64,000 nucleotides of DNA from Pegoplata infirma (Eukaryota > Arthropoda > Insecta > Diptera > Anthomyiidae), in assembly GCA_963921195.1 (NCBI GenBank), contig OY992536.1:110076778-110140777 (forward strand), read 5' to 3'. Under the pieces are notes generated by a model. The model saw only the letters and a list, made by a program, of their open reading frames with translations, did no database searches and was not told the origin of the DNA. The stretch's first letter is position 1, and each line of letters begins with the position of its first letter. The translations under genes were made by a program, and so were the position numbers. This document shows positions 22,205 through 32,879 of this stretch, in pieces.

Positions 22205-22798
22205 TTAAGTTGGAACTAAAAGAAACAGCCTTAGTGTTAGCAATTTTTTAAAAAAATAGATACGCAATACTTTTTAATTCTGTTTTTTTATTTCAAATAT
22301 TAACAATCGTGATATTTTTAAAAGTTTAAAAGACAAAGAATTGTCAGGGTTTCCAGTTAATTGTGGGATGCTATTTTTTAAAGGACAAAATGGCCGCAGT
22401 TGTACAGCAAAAACTACTGAACCGATTTTGATGACATTTTTTTTTTTGATTTGTAGATTATTTAATTTTCTAATACTTATCGTGAAAATTTTTTAAAATT
22501 TGACCTAATTAATATTTGAATGAAAGAATCAAAAAAAAATCATCAAAATCGGTTTAGTAGTTTTTGCTGTAAAAAAGCAGCCAATTTTTCCCTTTAAAAA
22601 AACAACACACGATTAACTGGCAACCCTAAAAATTCAAGTTGACCAAATTTTGTGTTATGAAATTTTTAAAAATACTAAAATGTTCTAAAATGTTTTCTTT
22701 CAAATGAAAAAACAGAATTAAATAATATTACGTATTTATTTTTTTAGCTGCTTAAAAATTGCTAACATTAAGGCTGCTTTTTAGTTTCAACCCCCTTA
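22205..22798. mobile_element. palindromic element, family D, copy D1
   Basis: Arms pair across about 290 bp: gttggaactaaaagaaacag / ctgctttttagtttcaaccc at the ends and ctactgaaccgattttgatg / catcaaaatcggtttagtag within. TTAA occurs at both edges (22205-22208 and 22795-22798). A second copy is at 45142-46016. Non-coding. TTAA suggests a piggyBac-type target choice, but the ends do not start with the usual CCC, so this is tentative. Confidence 0.75.
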
Positions 22799-23689
22799 AA
22801 CCACATTTTTTTATTTCGTCTTTTTTTAATTTTTTTTAACGCTAATCTATGGGTTTTAAGTTAGTATCTCTTCACATTCCCTATTTTGGTGAACTTTGTA
22901 GGTTTAAAAAAGTCCACCATTTGTAAAAAATGAGTCCACTAAAAATGCTCTGGTTTAAAGAATCGGTAAAAGTAGGGGCTAAAATTTAAAATACTTACTT
23001 TTAATAGTTAAAAGTACAAACTGCTTTTCATAGCTAACCTCTAATAGCCTCTAATTGATTTTTATGGTCTTTCAAAAAAAAATTTTTTAGAGTTTTTTTT
23101 TAATTTTTATCTAATTTTCATACACATCACTTTAAGACAAAAACGCACACAAAATCTGCAAAAACCACATGGAATGATTATTTACTATAGGAATTAAAAA
23201 TCCATGTGCGAACTTACTAAAACAATGTAAAGAAAAATGCATAGCCAACTTTTATTGAAAACTAAAATATACATTTTAAAAAAAGCTGAAATGAGAAGCA
23301 AAAAATACTCAACTTTGCACCACTATGGACAATAATATAGTGTTACAAGGCCCAAAAAAAGATTTAAGTTGTATGTTTTGAAGTATTAGCTATAATATAG
23401 CATCAACATTTCATCAAGATTTAATAAAAAAATAAAATGATTTTTGGCCGGAATTGACCACCGTGCACTGGACCGATATCGCTGAATTGCAATACCAACC
23501 GGAACAGGTAAATGACCAACATACATGCCAAACTTCAGCAGCCTCAGTAAAGTCTTTCAAAAGTTAGCGTTTTTTTAGAAATTTAGACAATTTAAAAAAA
23601 GAAATAAAAAAAAAAAAATAATTTTTCTTATTTACAAAATAAATTTTCTGAATTTAAAATAATTTTTGAAAAATAAATTTCAATTTGTG

Positions 23690-23800
23690 GTTTTGCTAAT
23701 TTATACCAAAATATGCAAAAAATAGGCACTTAAAAGTTGGAAATATGCAAAAATATGCATTTTCACTAAATATGCAAAAAAACAAATCGATGGCATTTTA
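23690..23800. repeat. fragment related to the hAT-like element at 57484
   Basis: Repeats of aaatatgcaaaaaa and ataccaaaatatgcaaaa match, in reverse complement, the section 57590-57650 of the larger element. No ends are preserved. Confidence 0.5.
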
Positions 23801-23828
23801 ACATAAATTTCTTGATTCGGAATGATAA

Positions 23829-24400
23829 CACAGTGCAACACCCAAAATCGGAATGGGATGAAACCAAAAGCAAATGAAAGTTGACATATTCCATAACAAA
23901 CCCCTCAAGGCTTTTGAAGTTAGTGCACTTTTATTATAATTATAATAATAAATGCTTGAAAACTGTATTAGTGGCGAATGATTAATATTGTAATTGCCTT
24001 TAAATAACAATGGTTTATATTAATAATTGCCTTTAAATAACAATCATACGCAACGGTGTACAGTGGTTTATTTTAATAATTTGGCTATTCAGTAAATAGG
24101 TACTGGACCGATTGCAGCAAAATTCATACCAGTCATAGCTGAAGTAATTTTGAGCTTAAGTTTGGAAACTGGACCCTACATGTCCAGTAAGGGCACCACA
24201 ATGGGCCTTTAAAGTAGGACATGTTTAGTACACAAAAACTTTAAATGCTTTAAAATCACCAACTTAAAATGCGTGTAAAATAAAATCTAGCTCTGACCTA
24301 AAAAAAGGCCTTGAGGGTTTTATTATGGAAAACGTCAGCTTTCATTTGCTTTTGGTTTCATCCCATTCCTATTCCGAAAGTTCGATTTTGTATCACTGTG
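23829..24400. mobile_element. CACAGTG-ended palindromic element, family J, copy J1
   Basis: Ends CACAGTG (23829) and CACTGTG (24394-24400), flanked by TAA on both sides (23826-23828, 24401-24403). The arms share ggaatgggatgaaaccaaaa and caaatgaaagttga with their complements ttttggtttcatcccattcc and tcagctttcatttg. The body text gtactggaccgattgcagca and taagggcaccacaatgg recurs in J3 and J4. The TAA duplication fits a PIF/Harbinger-type helper. Confidence 0.82.
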
Positions 24401-24403
24401 TAA

Positions 24404-25190
24404 TTGGTCGATTTCATTTTTAGACTATCGACAAAAAACAATCATTTGCATGGAAATCACATCCCTAGTAATGAGATATTAAAATAATTTGATTTTTTTT
24501 TGTTTACAAAAAACTGGTGGTAAAAAAAATTAGAGGTAAAAAATGTGGATTTATTTTACTGCACTTAAAAAATTTCATTGATCGTTTGGGTTATTTCAAA
24601 AATTTGCCGATCACTTAATAAAAACGATTGGATTATTTTTAAAATTCTTAATGTCTGAACTTAGAAAAAATCGTCTAAAAAATATCTTTTAAAAATTTTC
24701 CAAAAAATGTCTATAAATGATTTAATTTTTTAGCGCGATTCTCGTATCTGATTTTCTATTTGCTCAATCTGGAAGCTATCAAGCTTAAATTAAAGCTTGC
24801 TAAATTTCCTATATAGCATTCTTTTTAATAATAGTCGATTGATAATAATAAGGTTTAGTATTGTTAACTTTGTCTTTAACAAATTGCATCTACTATAGAA
24901 ACTTTTCCAATGTACTGTCGCCCACTGAGAGGAGGGTATAAAAAAATTATTAAAAACATAAAAAATCGTTTACATTAAACAAATTCTTTTTCAGGGCCAA
25001 ACATGCGCCGATTTGGCTAAAAATTTAAAAATAGAGTTTTAAGACCAAGGAACCACAATTTGCCAAACAATCGGCTAAATTAGAAAAAAATCATTATTCG
25101 TGCCACCCAAATAAGGACATTAAAACTCAAAAACCCAAATTATAATTAAAACCGAAATAGTTTCGATCGTTATCTCCAAAATTAAGGTAA
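24404..25190. other. no gene seen; old repeat shared with 58400-58640
   Basis: 24480-24720 (tgtttacaaaaaactggtgg ... aatgtggatttattt ... cgatcactta) resembles 58430-58640 at a distance. A line like aatttgccaaacaatcggc (25060) recurs near 36850. Otherwise plain A+T-rich DNA. Confidence 0.5.
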
Positions 25191-25776
25191 AAACAAGTAA
25201 AAAAGTTAAATTCGGCCGTGCCGAATGTATTATACCCTCCACAATATCAAAAAGATTATTGCAAAAAACTTAAAAAAAAAAATTGAAAAAAAATTTCCGA
25301 GAAAAAAAATTTTGGAAAAAAAATCCGCGATTTTTTTTCTTTTTTTGACAAAAAATGTCTTCGTACTTGTTTAAGTACCTTTCGGTGTTCAATTATGTTC
25401 ACATATGTCAACCAGCAGCCGAATTAAAGCATTTTGTATTTTTAGGTTATGTTGAATGTACCAACATTTTTGAGGTGCCCTTACATTTTCGATCATAACT
25501 TTTGAACCGCTGAACCGATATCGCTGAAATGCAATACCAAACTGCTCAGGAGAACTTCCAATAAATATATTAAGTTTCAGTCATCTCCGTGTAATATTTT
25601 GGTCGTGATCACCATTTCCACAGACAGACGGACAGACGGACATCGCTAGAATGTCTTAAAATCGATCACTGATCAATAATATATATACTTTATGGGGTCC
25701 TAGACCGATATTTCGATGAGTTACAAACGGAATGACAAACTTATATGTACCCTCTATCACTAAGTGGAGGGTATAA
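25191..25776 (-). mobile_element. DINE-1-like family C, copy C4 (near complete)
   Basis: On the minus strand it starts TATACCCTCCACTTAGTGAT, passes cggtctaggaccccataaag, an interrupted CCGTCTGTCCGTC microsatellite (25620-25640), and ends in a perfect hairpin TTCGGCACGGCCGAA, an A/T spacer and ACTTGTTT. It is one of the best copies for defining both ends. No target duplication, as expected for Helitron-type insertion. Confidence 0.85.
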
Positions 25777-26669
25777 TAAACGAAACGTATACTTAATTGC
25801 ATCACGTATACGACACGTTGTACTATGAAACATTTTGATAAACAATTTGAAAATCTGATAAATCGCTAAACTAAAACAAGAAATTTAAAATAATTCAAAA
25901 ACTTAACACATAAAAATTATAATAACAGTTCATTTCAATTTGTTTATTCAAAAATTTAAATTTATTTAAAAATTTAAATAATTTAAAATATTTTTTGCGA
26001 ATCATTAATATTGTTTACATGTAAAAATTTCCTATCAATAAAACCGTTTCATCTTGATTTTAATTTACAAACAATGCAACCCTCTTTATGACAGAGGCAA
26101 AAAAAAAATGTATATCTAAACAATCACTTTATTATGAAATCTATTATTATTATATATTTTTTTAACTATTACATTCTGTTAAACAAATACAGCAACAAAA
26201 ATATATGAGAAAAAAAGTTCCCCCAAACATGTTAAAAACAAATGCAGTTTTATAACAACATGCTGTGAGTTGCTCGTGCAAGTATAAGTATGTTTGTATT
26301 TCCGTAAGTGTGTGTGTACTTGTAAAATTTTGCAATAGTGTGCGAACACGTGCCGTTAAAATCTTGTCCCCTCATAGCCCCTAGAAATAGTGCTGGGCCA
26401 CAAACAAAAGAATAGCAAAGATGAGGAAAACCAAACACGAGCCGGGTTGTTTATAAAGAAAAAAAAACAAGTAAAAAAAAATCCACAATAACAACTGAAG
26501 CAGCAGCAGCGCATAACAATCCAACGCCCCCTAGAGGTAATTAAATGGCAAGAGGTTTTTGCTAATGGGGTGGGGGTGTAGGAGATTTATTAAACAGAGT
26601 CAAAATAATTACACCATTTGCTAATTATAACGAGTTGATAATTATTCTTTTAAATTATAATTTCAAACA
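25777..26669. other. no gene seen; possibly single-copy DNA
   Basis: Few recognisable repeats; contains agtgtgtgtgtacttg near 26306 and cagcagcagcgc at 26498. Short ORFs lack family resemblance. The region may be host intergenic or intronic DNA. Confidence 0.45.
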
Positions 26670-26730
26670 CTTTTTATACCCTACAACAGGTACAGGGTAT
26701 AATGAGTTTGTGTCAAAGTCGGTCCATGCT
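26670..26730 (+). mobile_element. DINE-1-like family B, start fragment
   Basis: Only the first 50-60 bases remain: tataccctacaacaggtaca, then gggtataatgagtttgtg, as at 17487. Confidence 0.65.
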
Positions 26731-26867
26731 AAAGTTTAAAAAAAAACTTTAAAGCGACATGGTAGAATTAAAAAAAAGCTTCACAATAATTAAAATATTT
26801 TTAATACAAATGAAGTACAAAAACATTTGTTTAATAATTGCAATTCTTTTAACAAAAAAAAAATATT

Positions 26868-27453
26868 CTAGCTCGAGGTCATTTATTTTTCCCGTAAGCA
26901 TATTCCCTCTGTTAGCATATTCCCCGCTAAATACTTATAGAGTTTCTGCTTTCAAAAATTGTGTAATTTTTTAGCATTGAATTAAAGTCGTAGTTCTCAC
27001 TGGGTCAAAATAATTGAGAATATGAATATTTGATGTTGGTCCTAACAGTATTACAGTAAAACCAAATTTTCTAAAGAATTCCGCTGATGGGAAATAATTG
27101 ACAAATTTCCGAAACTATTGTCAATTTAATCCTGAAAATTACCAAATTTGCGAAAGCAGAAACTCTATGAGAATTTATTGGGAGAATATCCTAAGAGTGA
27201 GAATAGAGTTGAGCTAATTGCACAGTGATACAAAATCGAACTTTCCGAATCGGAATGGGATGAAATCAAAAGCAAATGAAAGTTGAAATTTTACATTACA
27301 AATCTTGAGGGGATTTTTTTAGTCTAGCGCTAGATTTTTTTTTTAAAAAATTGTGTAATTTTTAGCATTGAATTGACAGTTTTTTGGTAGTTCTCACAAG
27401 GTTAAAATAGTTGAGAATATGAATAATAGATGTTTGGACCCCAACAGTACTAT
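26868..27453. repeat. mosaic of FB-like scrap, inverted repeat and direct repeat
   Basis: Begins with a reversed arm scrap (attctagctcgaggtcattt). An inverted pair follows: atagagtttctgctttc (26938) and gaaagcagaaactctat (27153). The text attgtgtaattttttagcat ... gagaatatgaata (26958-27030) is repeated with changes at 27350-27425. Between them lies J2. Confidence 0.65.
27221..27320. mobile_element. family J fragment J2
   Basis: Starts CACAGTGATACAAAATCGAA and keeps ggaatgggatgaaatcaaaa and caaatgaaagttga, then stops near cttgagggga. One arm only. Confidence 0.65.
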
Positions 27454-27836
27454 CACAATTTTACAAAATCGAACTTTTCAAATCGGAATGGGATGAAACG
27501 AAAAGCAAATGAAAGTTGAAATTTTACATAACAAACCCCTAAAGGCTTTTTTTAGTTCAGTAGGTGATTTTAAAGCATTTAAAATTTTTGTGTACTAAAT
27601 ATGTCCTACTTTAGGGGCCCTGGTTGTACCCTTACAAGTGGGATCTAGAGTCCCAACTTAAGCTAGAAATTACGTTAGCTATAACCTGTATAAATTTCAC
27701 TGTAATCAGTCCAGTACCTACTTACTGAATAGCCATTTTATTAAAAATAATCCACTGTGCACCGTTGCGTATAATTGTTATTTAAATGCAATTACAAAAT
27801 TCAGCATACGATACTTATACAGTTTTCAAGTAATTA
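27454..27836. mobile_element. family J copy J3
   Basis: Starts near cacaattttacaaaatcgaa, carries the arm and the body (ctttaggggccctggttgta, gtccagtacctacttactga, ccgttgcgtataattgttat) in the opposite orientation to J1. It abuts K1 at 27837. Confidence 0.7.
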
Positions 27837-28828
27837 CACTGTGCTCGAATTTGACATTTTTTTAACAAGTTGCGCACCCTACTGGTAAAGTTAAATCGTG
27901 TACGCTGAGTTGAATGGTGTTAGCCGTTTTTCGAGTTTAGCGCTCATATTTGCGATATTCGCGATTTAAAATTGTTATGCTCAAGTGTAATAAAAACGAT
28001 ATTTTTAAACTTTTGCCATAGTTTTTAAATTTAGAACCATTAAATTCTGTTAAATTAAAACAACAAACCATAATACTGTGAATTTTTTGCGCGAAAAATA
28101 TTTTTTGTTCGCGAAAAATCTTTTTTTGTTCGTGAAAAAGTTGGTTCAATACAATTATTTTTAGTTTGATTTGAATTTACAACAACCATCTGGTAAAGCG
28201 AGTTCGTGAATACTGAATCCCATTGTAATATCAGTTTTTTTTTCAAAGTAAGCGTATGTATTAGCGATATTCGCCATTAAATTTTTTATTTTTAACTAAA
28301 AAAGAAATTTTTTATATTACGTATTTAGACAATTGCTGAATTTCTATCATCTAAACTCTATTGAATATACATACAAAAAAAATTATAGCACTGTAAATTT
28401 TATTCGCGGAAATTTTTTTCGCGAAATTTTTTTTCCATTTTTTTCCCAATTTTTTTTTTCAAATTTTTTTTTCCAATTTTTTTTTAAAATTTTTTTTTTC
28501 CAATTTTTTTTTATTTTAATATTAATTTATGAAAATGTGTAGAATACGATACATTACAGACACAAAATTTTTCGAAATTTTTTTTTTGTTTGCGGAATTT
28601 ATTTTTCGCGGAATTTTTTTTCGCGAAAAAACAATTCATTTTCTTATTTTTTATATAAAAAAAACTATCCGAAAAGCATAAAAATTAAGTTTTTGTTGTA
28701 CTTTAGCTTTACAATTTTAAATCGCCAATATCGCGATTACGAGTGCTAACTTGAAAAAACGGCTAGCACCCCGAATTAGCTTTACCAGCAAGGTGCCCAG
28801 CTTGTTAATTTTTTCGACTAGCACATTG
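27837..28828. mobile_element. CACTGTGC-ended palindromic element, family K, copy K1
   Basis: Ends CACTGTGCTCGAATTTGAC and CGACTAGCACATTG, flanked by TTA (27834-27836, 28829-28831). Arms pair through gcaccctactggtaaagtta / tagctttaccagcaaggtgc, gttagccgtttttc / aaaaacggctagc, and ttcgcgatttaaaattg / caattttaaatcgcc. The centre is a run of nested ttttcgcgaaaaaa hairpins and poly-T. Three short ORFs across it are not coding. Other copies are K2 (37283) and K3 (60245). Confidence 0.82.
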
Positions 28829-28884
28829 TTATTATTATAAATAACTATAATAAAAGCTCATCAACTTTAAATGCGCGTTAAAAA

Positions 28885-30165
28885 AATTTTGCGCTAAGCT
28901 TGACCTACACTTGCACCAAAAGGATCTGTAAAATCAAACTATTTTTGGGGGCGTGGTTGAGAAAATAGTTTAAATAATGATAAAACTGTATTAATTAAGT
29001 GGAAAACCTATAATTTTTGTATTTGGCAACTTATATCGCGAGGGGGAAAGTGTCCAACAACATCTCCCGCCGATCCAGCCTCCAAAAAAACCCCCCTGAA
29101 AATTGTTTTGCATCTTTTTTTAAGCATTTTTACGTGTTGAAGGGTATTAAAGATTCGACACATCCTGAAGTTTTTCAAGCAAATGTCTTGTAGTCAAAGG
29201 CTGGTTTAGAAAAGGGCAAGATCAGTCCACCGGAAAAAAATTCACTTTTGAAGAATTAATCTCTATCAAACGTCATTGTTCTTTTAAGAAACAAATAAAA
29301 AACTTTCATGACTAAATAAAATATTTTTTCAACCGCCCCTTTAGTGGGCGTGGATATAAATACAATTTTAATTGCATTTTTAAGTCTAAAAATCATTATA
29401 TTTTAATTCTTAAACAAAAATCTCAATCTGCTTCCATCCCCAAAAAATTCTGCGGAAAAAAAATTGGTAAAAAAATTCACGAAAAAAATTGTTGAAGTAA
29501 ATAATTGCGAAGAGGAATTATTAAAAAAAATTCCACGAAAACAATTTTTTGGCAAAAAAATACATTTGTATTTGTTTAAATATGCACCAAAATTTTCGAG
29601 GTGTCCTTACATTTTCGTTCCTAACTTTTGAACTTTTTTGAACCTCTAAAATGGAATACCAAACTGCTCGAAGCTACAGTAAGTAAATATAATAAGTTTC
29701 GTTTACGTCTGCGCAATATTTTTTTATTTTTTGATCGCAATATCAACAGACAAACGGACAGACGGACATCTCTAGAATTTCTTAGAATCGATTACTAATC
29801 AATTTTATATGCATTTTATAGAGTCCCAGACCGATATTTCACTAAAACAAAATAACTTCATAAATACTACGAAACTTATGAAAAATTACTAAAATTTTTA
29901 AAGTAGTATTACATTTTCACTAATAACTTTTTAACCCCTTGACCGATATCGCTGTAATGCAATACCAACCTGAAAAAAACCATAACAAATAAATTTTTCC
30001 GCGCATCAATAACCTTTAACTAGTCTCTCAAAAGTTATCGTGATTTCAACAGACGAGTGAAGTTTGCTAGATTATATAAAAAATGTATGGGATCCTAGAC
30101 CAACATATTGTTAAAGTGTTAAAAATGTATTAGTAAACTTTTATGAGTGGGGGATAATAAACTAT
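28885..30165. mobile_element. degraded DINE-1-like family C pieces
   Basis: 28920-29170 resembles the downstream half of copy C8 (gggggcgtgg, gaagggtattaaagattcga). 29590-29845 has the upstream body and microsatellite on the other strand (acggacagacggacatctct, gagtcccagaccgatatttc). 29910-30110 repeats part of that body (cccttgaccgatatcgctg). At least two old copies are merged, and exact borders cannot be read. Confidence 0.55.
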
Positions 30166-31590
30166 TTCAATATTTAAAAAAAATATTAAAAATCTAATTG
30201 AAAATGGTGTTTCAATACCAGAAAGAGATATAAAATAGTAAAAGTACGAGAGAAAATCTAAAAAATTGCATTTATTTTTGTTGTTTTTGTAAATAGAAAA
30301 AGAATTGGTTAGTAATAGTTTTTGCTGCTGCTGTTGAGGTTGTTGTTTTATTCTATTGCTATTGCTGGGTTTAGGTTGCATTTAGCTTTTAGTCTAAAAT
30401 TTTTTTTATAATTTTAGTTCTCAAATGGTTGGCAATTGCGCAACATTATGCCGGCCGGCCGGCTTAAAAGAGAATTTCAATGTATGGGTTAATGCTACCT
30501 TTATAAAGGGTAACCCACTAACACTAACATAACTTTCAAAGAAAAACTAAATTTATCAAAGTATGTATGTGTGTGTGTGTGTGTGGTAAAATATAAAAAT
30601 ACCCTTGATAGGGGTTGTGTCAAAATATGCAACAGTGTCCCCATTCCCTGATTTTTATATTTTTTTTTTTGCAAATACATGTGTGCATAATTTTTTATAA
30701 ATATTTGTTAACGTGTCTGTGTGTGTATGTTTGTTGTACAGTTTTGTTTAAATACATGTATAAATTGCATTTGTATTAGTGCACGCGCGCATTTTCGTTT
30801 ACTTCCATTCTAGCCGAGCTCCCCGTTGACATTTTGATTCTCTTAACATGACTATTTTTTGTTGTTGTTTATTTGCTAAGTTGCCACATGTTTGTATATA
30901 TAGAATGTACATAGGTATAAATGTAGGGTATTCTAGTATGTATGTAGTACGTATGTATGTTTGTATATAAAGTAGATATGTAGGTATGTACTTAAAACTT
31001 GTTATGCGATCTCCAGTGCATTGTGTATAGGTGCGGCATTGCAGTTTTGTATCTGTTTTGCTGGTTTTAAAAAAAAAAAAAATTTTTAGTTTCTTTTTTT
31101 CGTTTGGATTTTGTACAAGTTACAAAAACTAATATACTATGTAATATAACACAGTGCAACAGAAAAAAAAAGAATTTACCACAATGGTAATAATGCGAGT
31201 TGGAAGTGGGTCATCAGACAAATAAATTCCCCAAAGTGTTGAGAAAAGTAAGCTCGTATTTTATTTATTTCATAATCTTTGAGGGCTTACAGCAGATCCA
31301 ATTAGAGACTTACTGAAACTTTACTTATGTTGTCCTGGCACTCCCCTACAATACATTTTTTGACATATTTACCCAATTTTCTACCAGAACAAAAATAGTC
31401 CCCGAAAGCCATTGGGCAAGCATACATTTTTAAATAAATATTAACCTTAAAGCACACTTTAGAAATGCTAAAACATAAAAAAGGGTTAAAAAACAAAAGA
31501 TGGCACTGGTACTATTTGTATGATATAATTGTGCACCTTAAGGTATGCTTTACAAAATATTGGAAAAAGACTACAAAAAATGTATATAAA
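30166..31590. other. no gene seen; microsatellites, possibly single-copy DNA
   Basis: Holds a (TG)n run near 30567-30587, a gccggccggccggc block at 30451-30464, and GTAT-type repeats at 30935-30990. TAA|CACAGTGCAACAG at 31147 looks like an orphan family J end. No ORF has recognisable homology. Confidence 0.5.
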
Positions 31591-31618
31591 ACACAGGAAG
31601 AGTCGTAGATGTTTAAAA

Positions 31619-31748
31619 CAGCGGTGCCCAAAAAGAGAAACGATAAATTTTGTTTTTGTTTTTTACGCTCTCTGTTGTTAGTTTTGTTGTTGTTCGGATT
31701 GTGTACGTGTATTTTTGTCGATCTTTAACAAGTGTTTGGGCACCATTG
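31619..31748. mobile_element. hAT-like mini element (130 bp)
   Basis: Ends CAGCGGTGCCCAAA and TTTGGGCACCATTG are inverted, with a perfect 8-bp duplication GTTTAAAA at 31611-31618 and 31749-31756. An 8-bp duplication and ends of the CAG-GGTGCCC type are hallmarks of hAT elements. Too short to code. Confidence 0.86.
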
Positions 31749-31861
31749 GTTTAAAACCTTAATGCGATTAAGATTATATTAGTTCATATTTTGCATTGAA
31801 AATCCTAATCCAAGTGATAGAAAAAAACAGCTAATCATAGAATTTTATATGAAAAATAATA

Positions 31862-32275
31862 GAGATACAAAATCGAACTTTTCGAATAGGAATGGGATGA
31901 AGCCAAAAGCAAATGAAAGTTGACATTTTACATTACAAAACCTCAATACTGTTTTTAGTTCAGCGGTAGACTTTTTTTACACGCAATGAAAATTGGTTAT
32001 TTTAAAACATTTAAAGTTTTTATGTACTAAACATATCCTACTTTAGGGGACCCCTGGTGGTGCCCTTATTGGACATATGGGATCCAGCGTCCAAACTGAA
32101 GCTCGAAATTACGTTAGCTATAACCGGAATGAATTTCGCTGCAATCGATCCAGTACCTACTTACTTAATAGCCAACTTATAAAAATCCACAGTGCAGCGT
32201 TGCGAATGGTTGTTATTAAAAGGCAATTACAAAATTAAGCATACGTCACTTATAAGTTTCAAGCAAATTTAAAAT
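31862..32275. mobile_element. family J copy J4
   Basis: Begins gatacaaaatcgaacttttc, then aggaatgggatgaagccaaa and the body ctttaggggacccctggtgg, atcgatccagtacctactta, gcgttgcgaatggttgttat. It lacks clean CACAGTG ends and lies inside element Q. Confidence 0.68.
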
Positions 32276-32624
32276 ACTTTACAAATTTTTTTTTTCGGAA
32301 ATTTCTTAAGTTGTTTTTTTCAATTACTTGGATTAGGATTTATCATACAAAATGTGGATTCATTAAAAATTTATCCTATTAAGGTTTTACTTATTTATGA
32401 CTCTTCCTGTTTTTGTGTACATTTTATACAGTTTTACGTTACGTCAAAAACACAAAAGTTTTTTTATTTTTTTTTTTTTTAATTTTTTTTATTGTTTTCG
32501 CATATCTTACTGTGAAAATACAGATTTTTTTGTATTTGAAGTACTGGCACAACGCTAGTTTTTTGGTTTTTACAATGCTTTTTCGATGCTGTCAAAAACT
32601 AGTTATAACAACATAACAAGTGTG

Positions 32625-32690
32625 AGTGTTATATTAAACTGTGCCGAATCTTTTATAACCTCCAAACTGTAAAAAATTTAAAAAAAATAT
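32625..32690 (-). mobile_element. DINE-1-like family C, end fragment
   Basis: caagtgtgagtgttatatta, actgtgccgaatcttttata and acctccaaactg match the hairpin end of family C; the left half of the hairpin is gone. Confidence 0.5.
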
Positions 32691-32879
32691 TAATGTTTTG
32701 GTTAGTCATTAAAAATGGACTGTAATATGATTTTGTTTTAAATGAAAAATCACTGGAATGGGTTTTAAATAAAGTTTCATTTGTTTTAAGTGAATATTCA
32801 CTGCAATACATAAATTTTCTATTTGCAACCCCTTTTTTTGCAACCTCGATTAGAAATTAAATTTTTAAAAAACCCTTTT

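Larger units (their letters stand above)
21903..23465. mobile_element. Transib-like non-autonomous DNA element
   Basis: Twenty-eight bases are perfectly inverted at the ends (21903-21930 and 23438-23465), starting CACGGTGGTCAATTCC. A 5-bp duplication CACTG is at 21898-21902 and 23466-23470, and removing the element restores the family C text aaccactggacc. Transib elements have 5-bp duplications and ends beginning CAC with a heptamer-like CACWATG; here it is CACGGTG. No transposase ORF remains. The assignment rests on duplication length and end motif only, so it is tentative; the borders are firm. It carries a 129-bp direct repeat and the palindrome D1. Confidence 0.78.
21369..23585 (-). mobile_element. 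DINE-1-like family C, copy C3, split by a 1.56-kb insertion
   Basis: The hairpin end lies at 21369-21410 (complement of ttcgacttggtcgaa, a perfect stem) and the body matches C1. The body stops at 21902 and resumes at 23466 exactly where it left off (gaaccactg ... gaccgatatcgctgaattgc). The copy then fades by about 23585, without the microsatellite and TATACCC end. Confidence 0.75.
31593..32410. mobile_element. ACAGGAAGAGTC-ended palindromic element, family Q
   Basis: Ends acaggaagagtcgtagatg and gactcttcctgt are inverted, as are aaccttaatgcgattaa / cctattaaggtttta and aatcctaatccaagt / acttggattaggatt. It is interrupted by a hAT-like mini element (31619-31748) and by family J sequence (31862-32275). 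An end fragment recurs at 56503-56600. Confidence 0.72.
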
